Positions 32,294 through 40,673 of a DNA stretch of 40,673 bases are shown here, one piece after another. The DNA is taken from positions 1 to 40,673 of the forward strand of contig RXJW01000018.1 in the NCBI GenBank assembly GCA_003963005.1. Reading direction: 5' to 3'. Position 1 is the stretch's first letter; each line of letters opens with the position of its first letter. The position numbers and the translations under genes are program-made. A model generated the notes under the pieces. It was not told where the DNA came from and searched no databases. It saw only the letters and a program-made list of their open reading frames with translations. Source of the stretch: Burkholderiales bacterium (GTDB taxonomy: Bacteria > Pseudomonadota > Gammaproteobacteria > Burkholderiales > Burkholderiaceae_C).

Positions 32294-33898
32294 GTGACCG
32301 GACAGAACGAAGATGACGCAGCACTGCTGCGTGCGCACGAAGCGCTGGCGCGGGGTGACGTCGAACTGGCGACTGACCTGGCACGCCAGGTGCTGAAGCT
32401 CGCGCAGGCGCGCCGCGATCCGCTGCACGAGGGCCGCGCCCTGGCCTGCCTGGCCGACTGCGACCGCCAGATGTCGCGATTGCGGCGGGCCTTTGGCAAC
32501 AGCCAGTCCGCGGTGCATCTGCTGCGCATGGCGCAGGACCTGTCCGGCGAGGTGATGGCGCTGACCACGCTCTCGCACACCGCGGCCAGCCTGGGCCGCT
32601 CCGACGAGGCCGTCGAAAGCGCGCTGATTGCGGTGTCGCTGTCCGAGCGGATGGCGCTGTCGCACCTGCAGCCGCTGGCCCACAACTACCTCGGCACCGC
32701 CTTCCTGTGGGGGCGCGACTTCGTGCGCGCCGAGGCGGCCTTGGAACGCTCAGCGGACTTGCTGCATGCCGACCAGCCCGGCACGAGCCCGCTGCAACCC
32801 TTGCTCAACCTCGCGTTCCTGGAGATTTGCCGCTGCGCCGTCTTGCGTTTCGAACAGGGCGCGACACCCTCGGTGGACAAACTCAAGGCGCGCCTTGCCG
32901 ACTGCGCGGACATCATCGATCGCCATGGCGACGAGGGGCTCCTGCCGGGGCTGGTCGTCACGACTCGCACGCTGAACCATGTGCTTAACGGCATGGCCGC
33001 CGCATGGGCAGGCGAAATCGACCGCGCTTCGTCGCAGCTGATGTCGTGCGATGCCTGGGAAGTGCGCCACAGCCGCACCAGCTGGCTGACGGCACTGCGT
33101 CGTTGGCTTGAAAGCGAAGCCGCTGCGGCCTGCGGCGACATGGGGCTGGCGGTGGACCTGGCACGGGAGATGATTGCGGCTGCCGTGCAGGCGGAGCACG
33201 AAGAGCTGGCGTGCCTCGGCCACGTCGTCGTGGCCACGCTGGAGCGACGCCGGGGGGACAGCCGCGCCGAGGCCGACGAACTGCGGCGCCTGCGCCAGCG
33301 CGAGCAGATCCTGCGACTGGAGGCTCTGGACAGCCGCGACCGCGCGGCGGCCTGGCAGCTCCAGGCACGCGCCTCGGCGGACCAGATCCAGCGACTGGCG
33401 TCCCGCTCGCAGATGCTGGAACAGATGTCGCTGGAGGACAGCCTCACCCGCATCCCGAACCGGCGCGCCCTCGAACGCAGGCTGATGGCGCGCATGGCCG
33501 CCGGCACTGCGGCCGCTGCCGGTACCTGCGTCGCGCTCATTGACGTCGATCGCTTCAAGCACATCAACGACAGCTTCTCTCACCTGGTGGGCGACGAGGT
33601 GCTGAAGGTGGTGGCCCAGTTGCTGGCGGGTGCCGTGCGTGCCGAGGATTTCGTGGCGCGGCTGGCCGGCGACGAATTCGTCGTGCTGTTCGGTCAGTCG
33701 CTGCTGTCCGCCGCGGAGCAGGCGTGCACCCGCATGAAGACGGCCATCCGCGACCACGACTGGCAGACGATCGCTCCCGGGCTGCAAGTCAGCATCAGTG
33801 TGGGGCTGGATCAGGCGCGGGCGGGTGAGTCGATGCAGGCGCTGCTGGCGCGCAGCGACAGCCGGATGTACGCGGACAAGCGGCGCTCCCGCGCCTGA
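32294..33898 (+). CDS. Diguanylate cyclase (GGDEF domain) with helical-repeat N-terminus
   Basis: A 534-residue cytoplasmic protein. Residues 1-330 are helical and TPR-like, a coiled coil spans about 325-380, and a GGDEF domain runs to the end. The signature is AGDEF (458-462), an accepted active variant. The inhibitory RxxD site is present as RAED (449-452), exactly five residues before it. SLTRIPNRRALERRL and VALIDVDRFKHINDSFSH (part) are typical. It makes cyclic-di-GMP from GTP, with product feedback expected. No membrane segments are seen, so the signal is probably cytoplasmic. Start GTG at 32294. Confidence 0.92.
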   Translation: MTGQNEDDAALLRAHEALARGDVELATDLARQVLKLAQARRDPLHEGRALACLADCDRQMSRLRRAFGNSQSAVHLLRMAQDLSGEVMALTTLSHTAASLGRSDEAVESALIAVSLSERMALSHLQPLAHNYLGTAFLWGRDFVRAEAALERSADLLHADQPGTSPLQPLLNLAFLEICRCAVLRFEQGATPSVDKLKARLADCADIIDRHGDEGLLPGLVVTTRTLNHVLNGMAAAWAGEIDRASSQLMSCDAWEVRHSRTSWLTALRRWLESEAAAACGDMGLAVDLAREMIAAAVQAEHEELACLGHVVVATLERRRGDSRAEADELRRLRQREQILRLEALDSRDRAAAWQLQARASADQIQRLASRSQMLEQMSLEDSLTRIPNRRALERRLMARMAAGTAAAAGTCVALIDVDRFKHINDSFSHLVGDEVLKVVAQLLAGAVRAEDFVARLAGDEFVVLFGQSLLSAAEQACTRMKTAIRDHDWQTIAPGLQVSISVGLDQARAGESMQALLARSDSRMYADKRRSRA

Positions 33899-33911
33899 GG
33901 CGTGGGGGCCG

Positions 33912-35138
33912 TCAGCCCAGCAGCACGCGCGCGAACTTGCGCTTACCGACCTGCAGCACGTGCTCGCCGGCGTCAAGCTTCAGGCCCTTGTCCGACAGCA
34001 CCTCGCCGGAGCGCCGCACGCCGCCCTGCTCGATCATGCGCAGGCCTTCGCTCGTCGAAGCCACCAGCCCTGCGGCCTTGAGGACCTGGGCGATGCCCAT
34101 CGGCGCGCCGCTGAGCTGCACTTCGGGAATCTCGTCCGGGATGCCGCCCTTGGCGCGGTTGTTGAAATCCTGCTCGGCTGCCTCGGCTGCCGCGGCGCTG
34201 TGAAAGCGCGCGGTGATCTCCTTGGCCAGCATCACCTTCGCATCCTTCGGGTTGCGGCCGCCTGCCACCTCGGCCTTCAGCGCGGCGATCTCGGCCAGCG
34301 ACTTGAAGGACAGCAGCTCGTACCACTTCCACATCTGCACGTCGCTGATGGACAGCACCTTGGCGAACATCGTGTTGGCCGGCTCGGTGATGCCGATGTA
34401 GTTGTTCTTGGACTTGGACATCTTCTCGACGCCGTCCAGCCCTTCGAGCAAGGGCATGGTCAGGATGCACTGCGGCTCCTGGCCGTATTCCTGCTGCAGG
34501 TGCCGGCCCATCAGCAGGTTGAACTTCTGGTCGGTGCCGCCCAGTTCGAGGTCGCTCTTGAGCGCGACCGAGTCGTAGCCCTGCATCAGCGGGTACAGGA
34601 ACTCGTGCACCGAGATCGGCGTGCCGGCGGCGTAGCGCTTGGTGAAGTCGTCGCGCTCCATCATGCGGGCCACGGTGTACTTGGCGGCAAGCTGGATCAT
34701 GCCCACGGCACCCAGCGGCTCGCTCCACTCGGAGTTGTAGCGAATCTCGGTGCGCGCCGGGTCGAGCACGAGCTTCGCCTGGGCGTAGTAGGTCTCGGCG
34801 TTGGCCCGGATCTGCTCCTGGGTCAGCGGCGGGCGCGTGGCGTTGCGGCCGGAGGGGTCGCCGATCAGGGAGGTGAAGTCGCCGATCAGGAAGATGACCT
34901 GGTGGCCGAGGTCCTGCAGCTGGCGCATCTTGTTGAGCACCACGGTGTGGCCGACATGGATGTCGGGCGCCGTCGGGTCTAGGCCTAGCTTGATGCGCAG
35001 CGGCACGCCGGTCGCGGCGGAACGGGCGAGCTTCTTCGTCCATTCGGCCTCGGGGAGGAGCTCATCCACCCCCCGGCGGGTGACGGCCAGGGCCTCCAGG
35101 ACGGCATCGGTGACGGGGTATTGCGGGGCGTCGGACAT
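33912..35138 (-). CDS. tyrS: Tyrosyl-tRNA synthetase
   Basis: A 408-residue class I synthetase. The HIGH-type motif is PDIHVGH. KMSKS is exact in [10 protein letters not shown]. The tyrosine-binding region has LGGTDQKFN and [10 protein letters not shown]. The C-terminal S4-type RNA-binding domain ends [11 protein letters not shown]. The sequence fits the TyrZ-like subgroup more than E. coli TyrS. Start ATG at 35138 (MSDAPQYP); an ORF extension to 35171 lacks a better site. It is divergent from the M23 peptidase gene. Confidence 0.95.
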   Translation of the reverse strand: MSDAPQYPVTDAVLEALAVTRRGVDELLPEAEWTKKLARSAATGVPLRIKLGLDPTAPDIHVGHTVVLNKMRQLQDLGHQVIFLIGDFTSLIGDPSGRNATRPPLTQEQIRANAETYYAQAKLVLDPARTEIRYNSEWSEPLGAVGMIQLAAKYTVARMMERDDFTKRYAAGTPISVHEFLYPLMQGYDSVALKSDLELGGTDQKFNLLMGRHLQQEYGQEPQCILTMPLLEGLDGVEKMSKSKNNYIGITEPANTMFAKVLSISDVQMWKWYELLSFKSLAEIAALKAEVAGGRNPKDAKVMLAKEITARFHSAAAAEAAEQDFNNRAKGGIPDEIPEVQLSGAPMGIAQVLKAAGLVASTSEGLRMIEQGGVRRSGEVLSDKGLKLDAGEHVLQVGKRKFARVLLG

Positions 35139-35200
35139 GGCGGGCTCGGCTCGGCAACCAGCCGAACTCAATTGTTAAGTTGTTGATCCATCGGGGTTAA

Positions 35201-35212
35201 CCGGCATGCCGG
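35201..35212. repeat. 12-bp palindrome in the tyrS/M23 divergent region
   Basis: CCGGCATGCCGG is a perfect palindrome between the two start regions, upstream of the TAGAAT at 35229. Possible operator; no assignment. Confidence 0.3.
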
Positions 35213-35228
35213 GTAGGACAAAGCCGTT

Positions 35229-35273
35229 AGAATTCACCCTCCAGCTCGGGGGTGTTGCGCACGCGCAACCCCT
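35229..35273 (+). promoter_or_regulatory. Possible promoter and leader hairpin of the M23 peptidase gene
   Basis: TAGAAT (35229-35234) is a likely -10 with initiation near 35241. The leader then has a hairpin GTTGCG-CACG-CGCAAC (35255-35270) extended by GGG/CCC around one bulged T. There is no T run, so it is not an intrinsic terminator. About 140 bases of leader would precede the GTG at 35380. Confidence 0.35.
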
Positions 35274-35379
35274 CGGATCAGGAACAAGGGATTTTAAGGG
35301 CGCGCCCACGAAGCACGCCCCTCGCGTGGAACCGGCCTGGGCCGGGATTGCCCCAGCGACAACCCCCGGAACAGCCAGC

Positions 35380-36768
35380 GTGACCGTTTTCCAGCAACGT
35401 CTTCAGCAACTTCAAGCCGGCCTGCAGCGCGCCGAAGCCTTCGCCGCCCGCCACCCGCGTGCGCTGACGGCCTCGGTCGTCGGCGCCCTGAGCTGCTTTG
35501 CCGTGACGGCCTTTGGCATCGCTCCGCTGGCACCCGATGCCGCTGCGCTGCCCAAGCGCACGCTGATCGAGTCGGTCGCGATGCCCGACATCGAATCCCA
35601 GCTCGACGAACTCGCCGCCCACAGCATCGGCCTTTCCCGCGCCGAAGCCACCCGCACGAGCGACACGCCCGACAGCCTGCTCAAGCGCGCGGGCGCCTTC
35701 GACCCCGCTGCCGCCGCCTTCCTGCGCACCGACCCGCTCGCGCGCCGCATCTTCCAGGGCCGCGCCGGCAAGATGGTTCACCTGACGGCCGACGCCTCGG
35801 GCACCGTGCACCAGATCATTGCCCGCTTCCCCGCGGACAAGGCCGAGCAGCAGGGCACGCACTTCACGCGGCTGACCATCACCCGCAACGGCGGCCGCTT
35901 CACCGCCCGCACCGAGACCGCGCCGCTGCAGGCGCAGGTCGCGCTGGGCAGCGGCACCATCCGCAGCTCCCTGTTTGCCGCCACGGACGAGGCCAACATC
36001 CCCGACGCCATCGCTTCGCAGATGGCCGACATGTTCTCCGGTGACATCGACTTCCACCGCGAACTGCGCAAGGGCGACCGCTTCAGCATCGTCTACGAAA
36101 CCCTTACCGCCGATGGCGAACCCATCACCTGGGACGGCGGCGTCGGCCGCTTGATCGCGGGCGAGTTCACGAACAACGGCCGCACCTATTCAGCGGTCTG
36201 GTTCAAGGACACCGTCACCGGCAAGGGCAGCTTCTATGGCTTCGACGGCCAGAGCAAGCGCCGCGCCTTCCTGGCCAGCCCGATGGAGTTCTCGCGCATC
36301 ACCAGCGGCTTCGCGATGCGCTTCCATCCCATCATGCAGACCTGGCGGCAGCACAACGGCGTCGACTACGGTGCGCCCACGGGCACGGCCGTGCGGTCGG
36401 TGGGGGACGGTGTCGTCGAAATGGCCGGCTGGCAAAACGGCTTCGGCAACGTCGTGCAGGTGCGCCACGCCGGCGACCGCACCACCGTCTACGCCCACCT
36501 GAGCCGCATCGACGTCAAGAAGGGCCAGCGCATCGAACAGGGCCAGCGTGTCGGCGCCGTCGGCATGACCGGCTGGGCCACCGGCCCGCACCTGCACTTC
36601 GAATTCCGCGTCGGTGGCCGCCACATGGACCCGCGCACGATCGCACGGGCCTCCGAGGCCGTCACGCTGCCGGGCTATGCCAAGTCGCAATTCCTGCAGA
36701 CGGTGGCCAGCGTGAAGACGCAGCTCGCCGTGGCGCAGACGATGGATGGCGTCACGGCTGCCGAGTGA
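35380..36768 (+). CDS. M23 family metallopeptidase (peptidoglycan endopeptidase)
   Basis: About 462 residues. One N-terminal membrane anchor (PRALTASVVGALSCFAVTAF) is followed by a periplasmic linker, and the C-terminal LytM/M23 zinc peptidase domain. Zinc ligands are in QHNGVDYGAPTGT (His and Asp) and GPHLHFEF (the last His of HLH). This family cuts peptidoglycan cross-bridges, as in MepM/YebA. The ORF is open back to 35206, before the likely transcription start, so a downstream start is needed; GTG at 35380 gives a short basic N-terminus and fits best, with GTG at 35326 as an alternative. It overlaps anmK by 23 bases. Confidence 0.9.
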   Translation: MTVFQQRLQQLQAGLQRAEAFAARHPRALTASVVGALSCFAVTAFGIAPLAPDAAALPKRTLIESVAMPDIESQLDELAAHSIGLSRAEATRTSDTPDSLLKRAGAFDPAAAAFLRTDPLARRIFQGRAGKMVHLTADASGTVHQIIARFPADKAEQQGTHFTRLTITRNGGRFTARTETAPLQAQVALGSGTIRSSLFAATDEANIPDAIASQMADMFSGDIDFHRELRKGDRFSIVYETLTADGEPITWDGGVGRLIAGEFTNNGRTYSAVWFKDTVTGKGSFYGFDGQSKRRAFLASPMEFSRITSGFAMRFHPIMQTWRQHNGVDYGAPTGTAVRSVGDGVVEMAGWQNGFGNVVQVRHAGDRTTVYAHLSRIDVKKGQRIEQGQRVGAVGMTGWATGPHLHFEFRVGGRHMDPRTIARASEAVTLPGYAKSQFLQTVASVKTQLAVAQTMDGVTAAE

Positions 36769-37861
36769 CCCCCGCCGGCTCTACGTCGGCCTGATGTCGG
36801 GCACCTCGCTCGACGGCACCGATGGCGTGCTGTTCGATGCCGACACGAGCACCGTTCTCGGGCACGTGCACGCCCCGTTCGCCCATGCCCTGCGCGACGA
36901 ACTCCTCGCGCTGAACAGCCCCGGCGGCAACGAGCTGCACCGGGCCGCACTGGCTGCCAATGCGGTCGCCCGCGCCTACGCGGATGTCGTCTCGCAGTTG
37001 CTGGAGCTGACCGGCACGTCGCGCGCGCAGGTCGTCGCGATCGGCGCCCACGGACAGACGGTGCGACACCAGCCCGGCGGCTTCGACGCCTACACGACCC
37101 AGCTCCTCAACGGCGCCCTGCTGGCGGAGCAGTCGGGCATCGATGTGATCTGCGACCTGCGCAGCCGCGACCTGGCCGCGGGCGGCCAGGGCGCGCCGCT
37201 CGTGCCGGCCTTCCACCGCGCCGTGTTCGGCAGTCCCGGGCAGGATGCCGCCGTGCTGAACCTGGGCGGCATCAGCAACCTGAGCCTGCTGCACGCCGAT
37301 GGCCACACCGGCGGTTTCGACAGTGGGCCGGCCAACTGCCTGATGGATGCTTGGATCGCCCTGCATCGCGGCGAAGCCTTCGATGCCGACGGCGCTTGGG
37401 CCGCCACGGGCGCGGTGCTGCCCGAGTTGCTAGATGCGCTGCTCGCCGAACCGTTCTTCGCTGCCGCACCGCCCAAGAGCACGGGGCGCGACCTCTTCCA
37501 CCTCGGCTGGCTGCAGCCCCACCTCGCGCCCGACTGGAAGCCGGAAGACGTGCAGGCCACGCTGCTGCAGCTCACGGCCCGGACCATCACCGACGCGCTA
37601 CAGGCTCACATGCCCCGGGCGCGCCAGCTCATCGCCTGCGGGGGCGGCGCGCGCAACCGGCACCTGCTGCGGACGCTGGCGGGGCTGCTGCCTGGCGTGG
37701 CGGTCGAGTCGAGCGATGCGCATGGGCTGCCGGTCGACCAGGTCGAGGCAGCAGCCTTCGCCTGGCTGGCGTACCGATTCGTGACCCGGGAGCCCGGCAA
37801 CCTGCCGGCGGTCACCGGTGCGGCCGGCCCGCGGGTGCTGGGCGCGCTGCATCCGGCCTGA
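36746..37861 (+). CDS. anmK: Anhydro-N-acetylmuramic acid kinase
   Basis: A 371-residue kinase that opens and phosphorylates 1,6-anhydro-MurNAc from recycled peptidoglycan to MurNAc-6-phosphate. Motifs: GLMSGTSLDGTDGVLFD (ATP-phosphate loop), AIGAHGQTVRHQP with the catalytic Asp region, VLNLGGISNLS, FDSGPANCLMD and CGGGARNRHLL. The ATG at 36746 lies inside the end of the M23 gene, consistent with translational coupling of a wall hydrolase and a wall-recycling enzyme. The 3' end runs into 12-bp direct repeats. Confidence 0.95.
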   Translation: MASRLPSDPRRLYVGLMSGTSLDGTDGVLFDADTSTVLGHVHAPFAHALRDELLALNSPGGNELHRAALAANAVARAYADVVSQLLELTGTSRAQVVAIGAHGQTVRHQPGGFDAYTTQLLNGALLAEQSGIDVICDLRSRDLAAGGQGAPLVPAFHRAVFGSPGQDAAVLNLGGISNLSLLHADGHTGGFDSGPANCLMDAWIALHRGEAFDADGAWAATGAVLPELLDALLAEPFFAAAPPKSTGRDLFHLGWLQPHLAPDWKPEDVQATLLQLTARTITDALQAHMPRARQLIACGGGARNRHLLRTLAGLLPGVAVESSDAHGLPVDQVEAAAFAWLAYRFVTREPGNLPAVTGAAGPRVLGALHPA

Positions 37862-37935
37862 CAAATGGCCTGACAAACGGTCTGATCGAGCGGACCGGTC
37901 GAATCGGCTGGTCGAAGGGGCTGGTCGAACGGCCG
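37855..37935. repeat. Two short degenerate tandem repeats after anmK
   Basis: Three 12-bp units (37855-37866, 37867-37878, 37879-37890) read GGCCTGACAAAT, GGCCTGACAAAC and GGTCTGATCGAG; the first holds the anmK stop. Then three 13-bp units (37897-37909, 37910-37922, 37923-37935) begin with GGTCGAA each. Both arrays lie in the 76-base gap to the MFS gene. Confidence 0.75.
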
Positions 37936-37937
37936 CG

Positions 37938-39395
37938 TCACCGGGCATCCGGCAGATCGGCCGCTGCTTTCGCCGGCGCGGCACGGCTGTCCGCCTCGGC
38001 CAGCTGCCAGAAGATGCCTGCCGACGCGATCGTGATCAGGGCCATGCTGGCAAAGGTCGCGTGGAAGGCGGGCAGTGTCTGGGCACCGCGCAGCCCGGCA
38101 CCGAAGAACTCGGTGAAGGCGGCCAGCACCGCGCCGGCGGCCGCCACGCCCATGCCGATGGCCAGCATCTGCACCATCGACAGCAGGCTGTTGCCGCTGC
38201 TGGCTTCGCGCGGCGCCAGATCCTTCAGGGTCAACGTGTTCATGGCCGTGAACTGCATGGAGTTGACGGCGCCGAAGAGCGCGAGCTGGACCAGCAGCAG
38301 CACCAGCGGCTGGTCCGGCGTCGTCAGCGCGAAGCTCGCCATGGTCAGGCCCACCAGACCCGTGTTCACGACCAGCACCCGCCGGTAGCCGTGGCGCTGT
38401 ATCAGCGGCGTGGTGAGGCGCTTCATGGACATGCTCGCGAGCGCCACGGGCAACATCATCATGCCGGCCTCGGCGGGGGCGTAGCCCATCGTCACCTGCA
38501 GCAGCAGCGGGATCAGGAAGGGCATGCACGAGCTGCCCAGCCGCGAGAACAGGTTGCCGATCAGCCCGATCCGCAGCGAGCCGACATGGAAGAGCTGCGG
38601 CGAGAAGAGCGGTTCAGGCAGGCGCAGCGCGTGCAGCCAGTAGGCGGCGAGGCTCGCCAGGCCGAAGATCATCAGCACCAGCACCGCGGCTTGCCGCAGG
38701 CCGAGGCCGGACAGGCCGTCCAGCGACAGCGAGATCGCCACCATGCCGAAAGCCAGCAGCAGGTAGCCCGCGGCGTCGAACCGCACGCGCAGGCCGGCAG
38801 GCGACGCAGGCATCCAGCGCAGGCTGGCCAGCGCGCCCAGCACGCCCACGGGCAGGTTGATCAGGAAGATCCAGTGCCACGAGGCCGCCTGTACGAGCCA
38901 GCCGCCCAGCGTCGGCCCGATCAGGGGGCCGACCAGCCCGGGGATGGCGACGAAGCTCATCGCCTGCAGGAAGCGCTCGCGCGGAAAGGTGCGCAGCACG
39001 ACCAGCCGCCCAACGGGCAGCAGCAGTGCGCCGCCAAGCCCCTGCATCACGCGGGCCGCGACGAGCATCGTCAGGCTCGAGGCCAGAGCGCAGGCCAGCG
39101 AGCCGAGCGCAAAGAGCACGATGGCCCAAACGTAGATGCGGCGGGTGCCGAAGCGATCCGCCAGCCAGCCCGACGCAGGGATCAGCATCGCCATCGCCAG
39201 CGAGTAGGCGACCACGACCGACTGCATGCGCAGCGGACTCTCGCCGAGCGACTTCGCCATGGCCGGCAACGCGGTGTTGACGATGGTGGCGTCCAGCGTC
39301 TGCATGAAAAAGCCGACTGCCACCAGCCAGAGCAGGCGCTTGAGCGCTCGCTCCTGGTCGGCGTCCAGCGGCGTCGGAGACGAGGGGTGGGCCAT
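37938..39395 (-). CDS. MFS transporter, DHA2 (14-helix, drug:H+ antiporter) family
   Basis: A 485-residue polytopic membrane protein. Motif D1 (LDATIVNTALPAMA), motif A (GWLADRFGTRRIYVW) and motif C (GPLIGPTLGGWL) are all visible, and 13-14 hydrophobic segments fit DHA2. It resembles E. coli MdtD in its overall pattern. DHA2 proteins export drugs or other small molecules by proton antiport; the substrate here is unknown. It sits on the minus strand between anmK (plus) and erpA (minus), with erpA's terminator just upstream, so it needs its own promoter, which is not evident. Confidence 0.92.
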   Translation of the reverse strand: MAHPSSPTPLDADQERALKRLLWLVAVGFFMQTLDATIVNTALPAMAKSLGESPLRMQSVVVAYSLAMAMLIPASGWLADRFGTRRIYVWAIVLFALGSLACALASSLTMLVAARVMQGLGGALLLPVGRLVVLRTFPRERFLQAMSFVAIPGLVGPLIGPTLGGWLVQAASWHWIFLINLPVGVLGALASLRWMPASPAGLRVRFDAAGYLLLAFGMVAISLSLDGLSGLGLRQAAVLVLMIFGLASLAAYWLHALRLPEPLFSPQLFHVGSLRIGLIGNLFSRLGSSCMPFLIPLLLQVTMGYAPAEAGMMMLPVALASMSMKRLTTPLIQRHGYRRVLVVNTGLVGLTMASFALTTPDQPLVLLLVQLALFGAVNSMQFTAMNTLTLKDLAPREASSGNSLLSMVQMLAIGMGVAAAGAVLAAFTEFFGAGLRGAQTLPAFHATFASMALITIASAGIFWQLAEADSRAAPAKAAADLPDAR

Positions 39396-39406
39396 GGCGC
39401 GGCAAT

Positions 39407-39430
39407 GAAAAAGCCGCCCGAAGGCGGCTT
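39407..39430 (-). terminator. Intrinsic terminator after erpA
   Basis: AAGCCGCC (39411-39418) pairs with GGCGGCTT (39423-39430) around a TTCG tetraloop on the minus strand, followed by TTTTT. It separates erpA from the MFS gene. Confidence 0.88.
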
Positions 39431-39468
39431 GTGCAGGGGCGGGTCAGCGCGGGGTCGAACCCAAGGGA

Positions 39469-39831
39469 TCAGACCGAGAAGCTGGAGCCGCAGCCGCAGG
39501 TCGTTGTGGCATTGGGGTTCTTGATGACGAACTGCGCGCCTTGGAGGTCTTCCTTGTAGTCGATCTCGGCGCCCATCAGGTACTGCAGGCTCATGGAGTC
39601 GATCAGCAGCGTGACGCCGTTCTTCTGCATCTGGGTGTCGTCGTCGTTGACGGCCTCGTCGAACGTGAAGCCGTACTGGAAGCCGGAGCAGCCACCGCCC
39701 TGGACGAACACGCGCAGCTTCAGGTCCGGGTTGCCTTCTTCGGCCACCAGGTCACGCACCTTGTCGGCGGCGCTGTCGGTGAACACCAGGGGCACGGGGA
39801 TGTCGGTCGGGGTCTCAAGCACGGCGCTCAT
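39469..39831 (-). CDS. erpA: Iron-sulfur cluster insertion protein
   Basis: A 120-residue A-type carrier that delivers Fe-S clusters to apo-proteins. The three cluster cysteines are in [11 protein letters not shown] and TTCGCGSSF. The ATG at 39831 has AGGAG seven bases upstream; an in-frame ORF extension to 39900 crosses the rpsI terminator and is rejected. The tyrS - M23 - anmK - erpA - rpsI - rplM neighbourhood is common in betaproteobacteria; here an MFS gene lies between anmK and erpA. Confidence 0.95.
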   Translation of the reverse strand: MSAVLETPTDIPVPLVFTDSAADKVRDLVAEEGNPDLKLRVFVQGGGCSGFQYGFTFDEAVNDDDTQMQKNGVTLLIDSMSLQYLMGAEIDYKEDLQGAQFVIKNPNATTTCGCGSSFSV

Positions 39832-39881
39832 GGCGGGGCTCCTGTGGAACGGGTCAGAAACGAATGTGGGGATTGTCGGCC

Positions 39882-39912
39882 CAAAAACAAAAGGCCGCAT
39901 GAAGCGGCCTTT
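39882..39912 (-). terminator. Intrinsic terminator after rpsI
   Basis: AAAGGCCGC (39890-39898) and GCGGCCTTT (39904-39912) form a 9-bp stem with a 5-base loop; a T-rich tail follows on the minus strand. Confidence 0.88.
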
Positions 39913-39944
39913 CGATGTGTGGGCATTGCTGCCCTGGCGGGAGA

Positions 39945-40337
39945 TCAGCGCTTGCTGAATTGCTTGCGGCGACGGGCACCGTGCAGACCGACCTTCTTAC
40001 GCTCGACTTCACGCGCGTCACGCGTGACGAAGCCGGCGCGGCTCAGTTCGGGCTTCAGGGCGGCGTCGTAGTCGATCAGCGCGCGGGTGATGCCCAGGCG
40101 CAGAGCGCCGGCTTGGCCGGACTCGCCACCACCGTGGACGTTCACCTTGACGTCGAAGGCCTCACCGTTGTTCGTCAGCAGCAGGGGCTGCTTGGCGATC
40201 ATGATGGAGGTCTGACGGCCGAAGTAGGTCTCGATGGACTTGCCGTTGACGATGATCTGCCCCGTGCCCTTCTTGATGAAGACGCGAGCGACCGACGACT
40301 TGCGACGGCCGGTACCGTAATTCCAGTTTCCGATCAT
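39945..40337 (-). CDS. rpsI: 30S ribosomal protein S9
   Basis: A 130-residue protein, from [20 protein letters not shown] to the conserved basic tail [31 protein letters not shown] is the family signature. Its ribosome site AAGGA overlaps the stop codon of rplM, 9 bases upstream; the two form the usual rplM-rpsI operon. Confidence 0.98.
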   Translation of the reverse strand: MIGNWNYGTGRRKSSVARVFIKKGTGQIIVNGKSIETYFGRQTSIMIAKQPLLLTNNGEAFDVKVNVHGGGESGQAGALRLGITRALIDYDAALKPELSRAGFVTRDAREVERKKVGLHGARRRKQFSKR

Positions 40338-40346
40338 GGCCGTTCC

Positions 40347-40673
40347 TTAGATCTCGAGAGCCTTGGGCTGCTGAGCGGTGTGCGGGTGCGTGGGACCTGC
40401 ATAGACCTTCAGCTTCTTGACCATGGCGTAACCCAGCGGGCCCTTGGGCAGCATGCCCTTCACGGCCTTCTCCAGCGCGCGGCCGGGGTGCTTGGCTTGC
40501 ATGTCCTTGAACTTCGTGGCGTAAATGCCGCCGGGGAAGCCGCTGTGACGGTAGTACACCTTGTCGGTGGCCTTGTTGCCGGTCACACGGAGCTTGTCGG
40601 CATTGACGATGACGATGAAATCACCGGTGTCGACGTGAGGCGTGTAGATGGCCTTGTGCTTGCCGCGCAAACG
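40347..40673 (-). CDS. rplM: 50S ribosomal protein L13 (5' end outside the window)
   Basis: 109 residues, C-terminal part only; the frame continues to the window edge (reading [19 protein letters not shown]). [12 protein letters not shown] and the conserved [16 protein letters not shown] are diagnostic. About 35 residues of the N-terminus are missing. Confidence 0.97.
   Translation of the reverse strand, partial: RLRGKHKAIYTPHVDTGDFIVIVNADKLRVTGNKATDKVYYRHSGFPGGIYATKFKDMQAKHPGRALEKAVKGMLPKGPLGYAMVKKLKVYAGPTHPHTAQQPKALEI

Noticed and set aside
1..40673. CRISPR array, tRNA, rRNA, transposase, integrase
   Set aside because: Looked for regular direct repeats with spacers, tRNA-like TTC signatures and transposase-like frames; none was convincing.

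Overview
The window reads as chromosomal DNA of a high-GC betaproteobacterium. Burkholderiales is likely, perhaps the Rubrivivax/Leptothrix/Roseateles side of the order; the species-level guess is inference only. Supporting this are two general porins with the SSVTLYG/SSVTLFG start, Coq7, the gspC-divergent type II secretion cluster, and the tyrS - M23 peptidase - anmK - erpA - rpsI - rplM neighbourhood.

Layout. 1-3 kb: the 5' end of a peptide/nickel-type ABC permease, then two porins, all on the minus strand, each porin followed by an intrinsic terminator. 3.1-7.2 kb: coq7, an OsmC-family gene, a short leader or small-RNA unit with a LacI-type palindrome and a strong terminator, ilvA, and a CobT-like gene lacking the key catalytic residues. 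7.2-18.5 kb: a type II secretion system, with gspC divergent from gspGHIJKLMNDEF. 18.5-18.8 kb: a gene-free stretch holding a hairpin-rich intergenic repeat and a sigma-54-like promoter. 18.8-19.8 kb: an AAA+ ATPase.

19.8-26.9 kb is the most unusual part and appears to be a complete retron on the minus strand. A HEAT/ARM-type repeat protein is followed by a winged-helix/SWIM zinc-finger protein, then a clear msr-msd RNA, then a retron reverse transcriptase that carries NAAPH, YADD and VTG and ends in two predicted membrane helices. The msr-msd RNA has 12-nt a1/a2 repeats, an msr hairpin with a UGUUUCG loop and a 114-nt nested msd hairpin. Gene content fits what is called retron type XIII (RT + ARM/HEAT + WHSWIM), whose mechanism I do not know to be described. 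The membrane tail suggests a membrane-acting abortive defence.

27-34 kb: a 5'-nucleotidase, then a tight minus-strand operon (DUF4331 protein, small lipoprotein, repeat protein, HupE/UreJ-like membrane protein), then a helical-repeat diguanylate cyclase. 33.9-40.7 kb: tyrS, divergent M23 peptidase and anmK, short tandem repeats, a DHA2-type MFS transporter, erpA, rpsI and rplM (cut by the window end).

No tRNA, rRNA, CRISPR array, transposase or integrase was seen.
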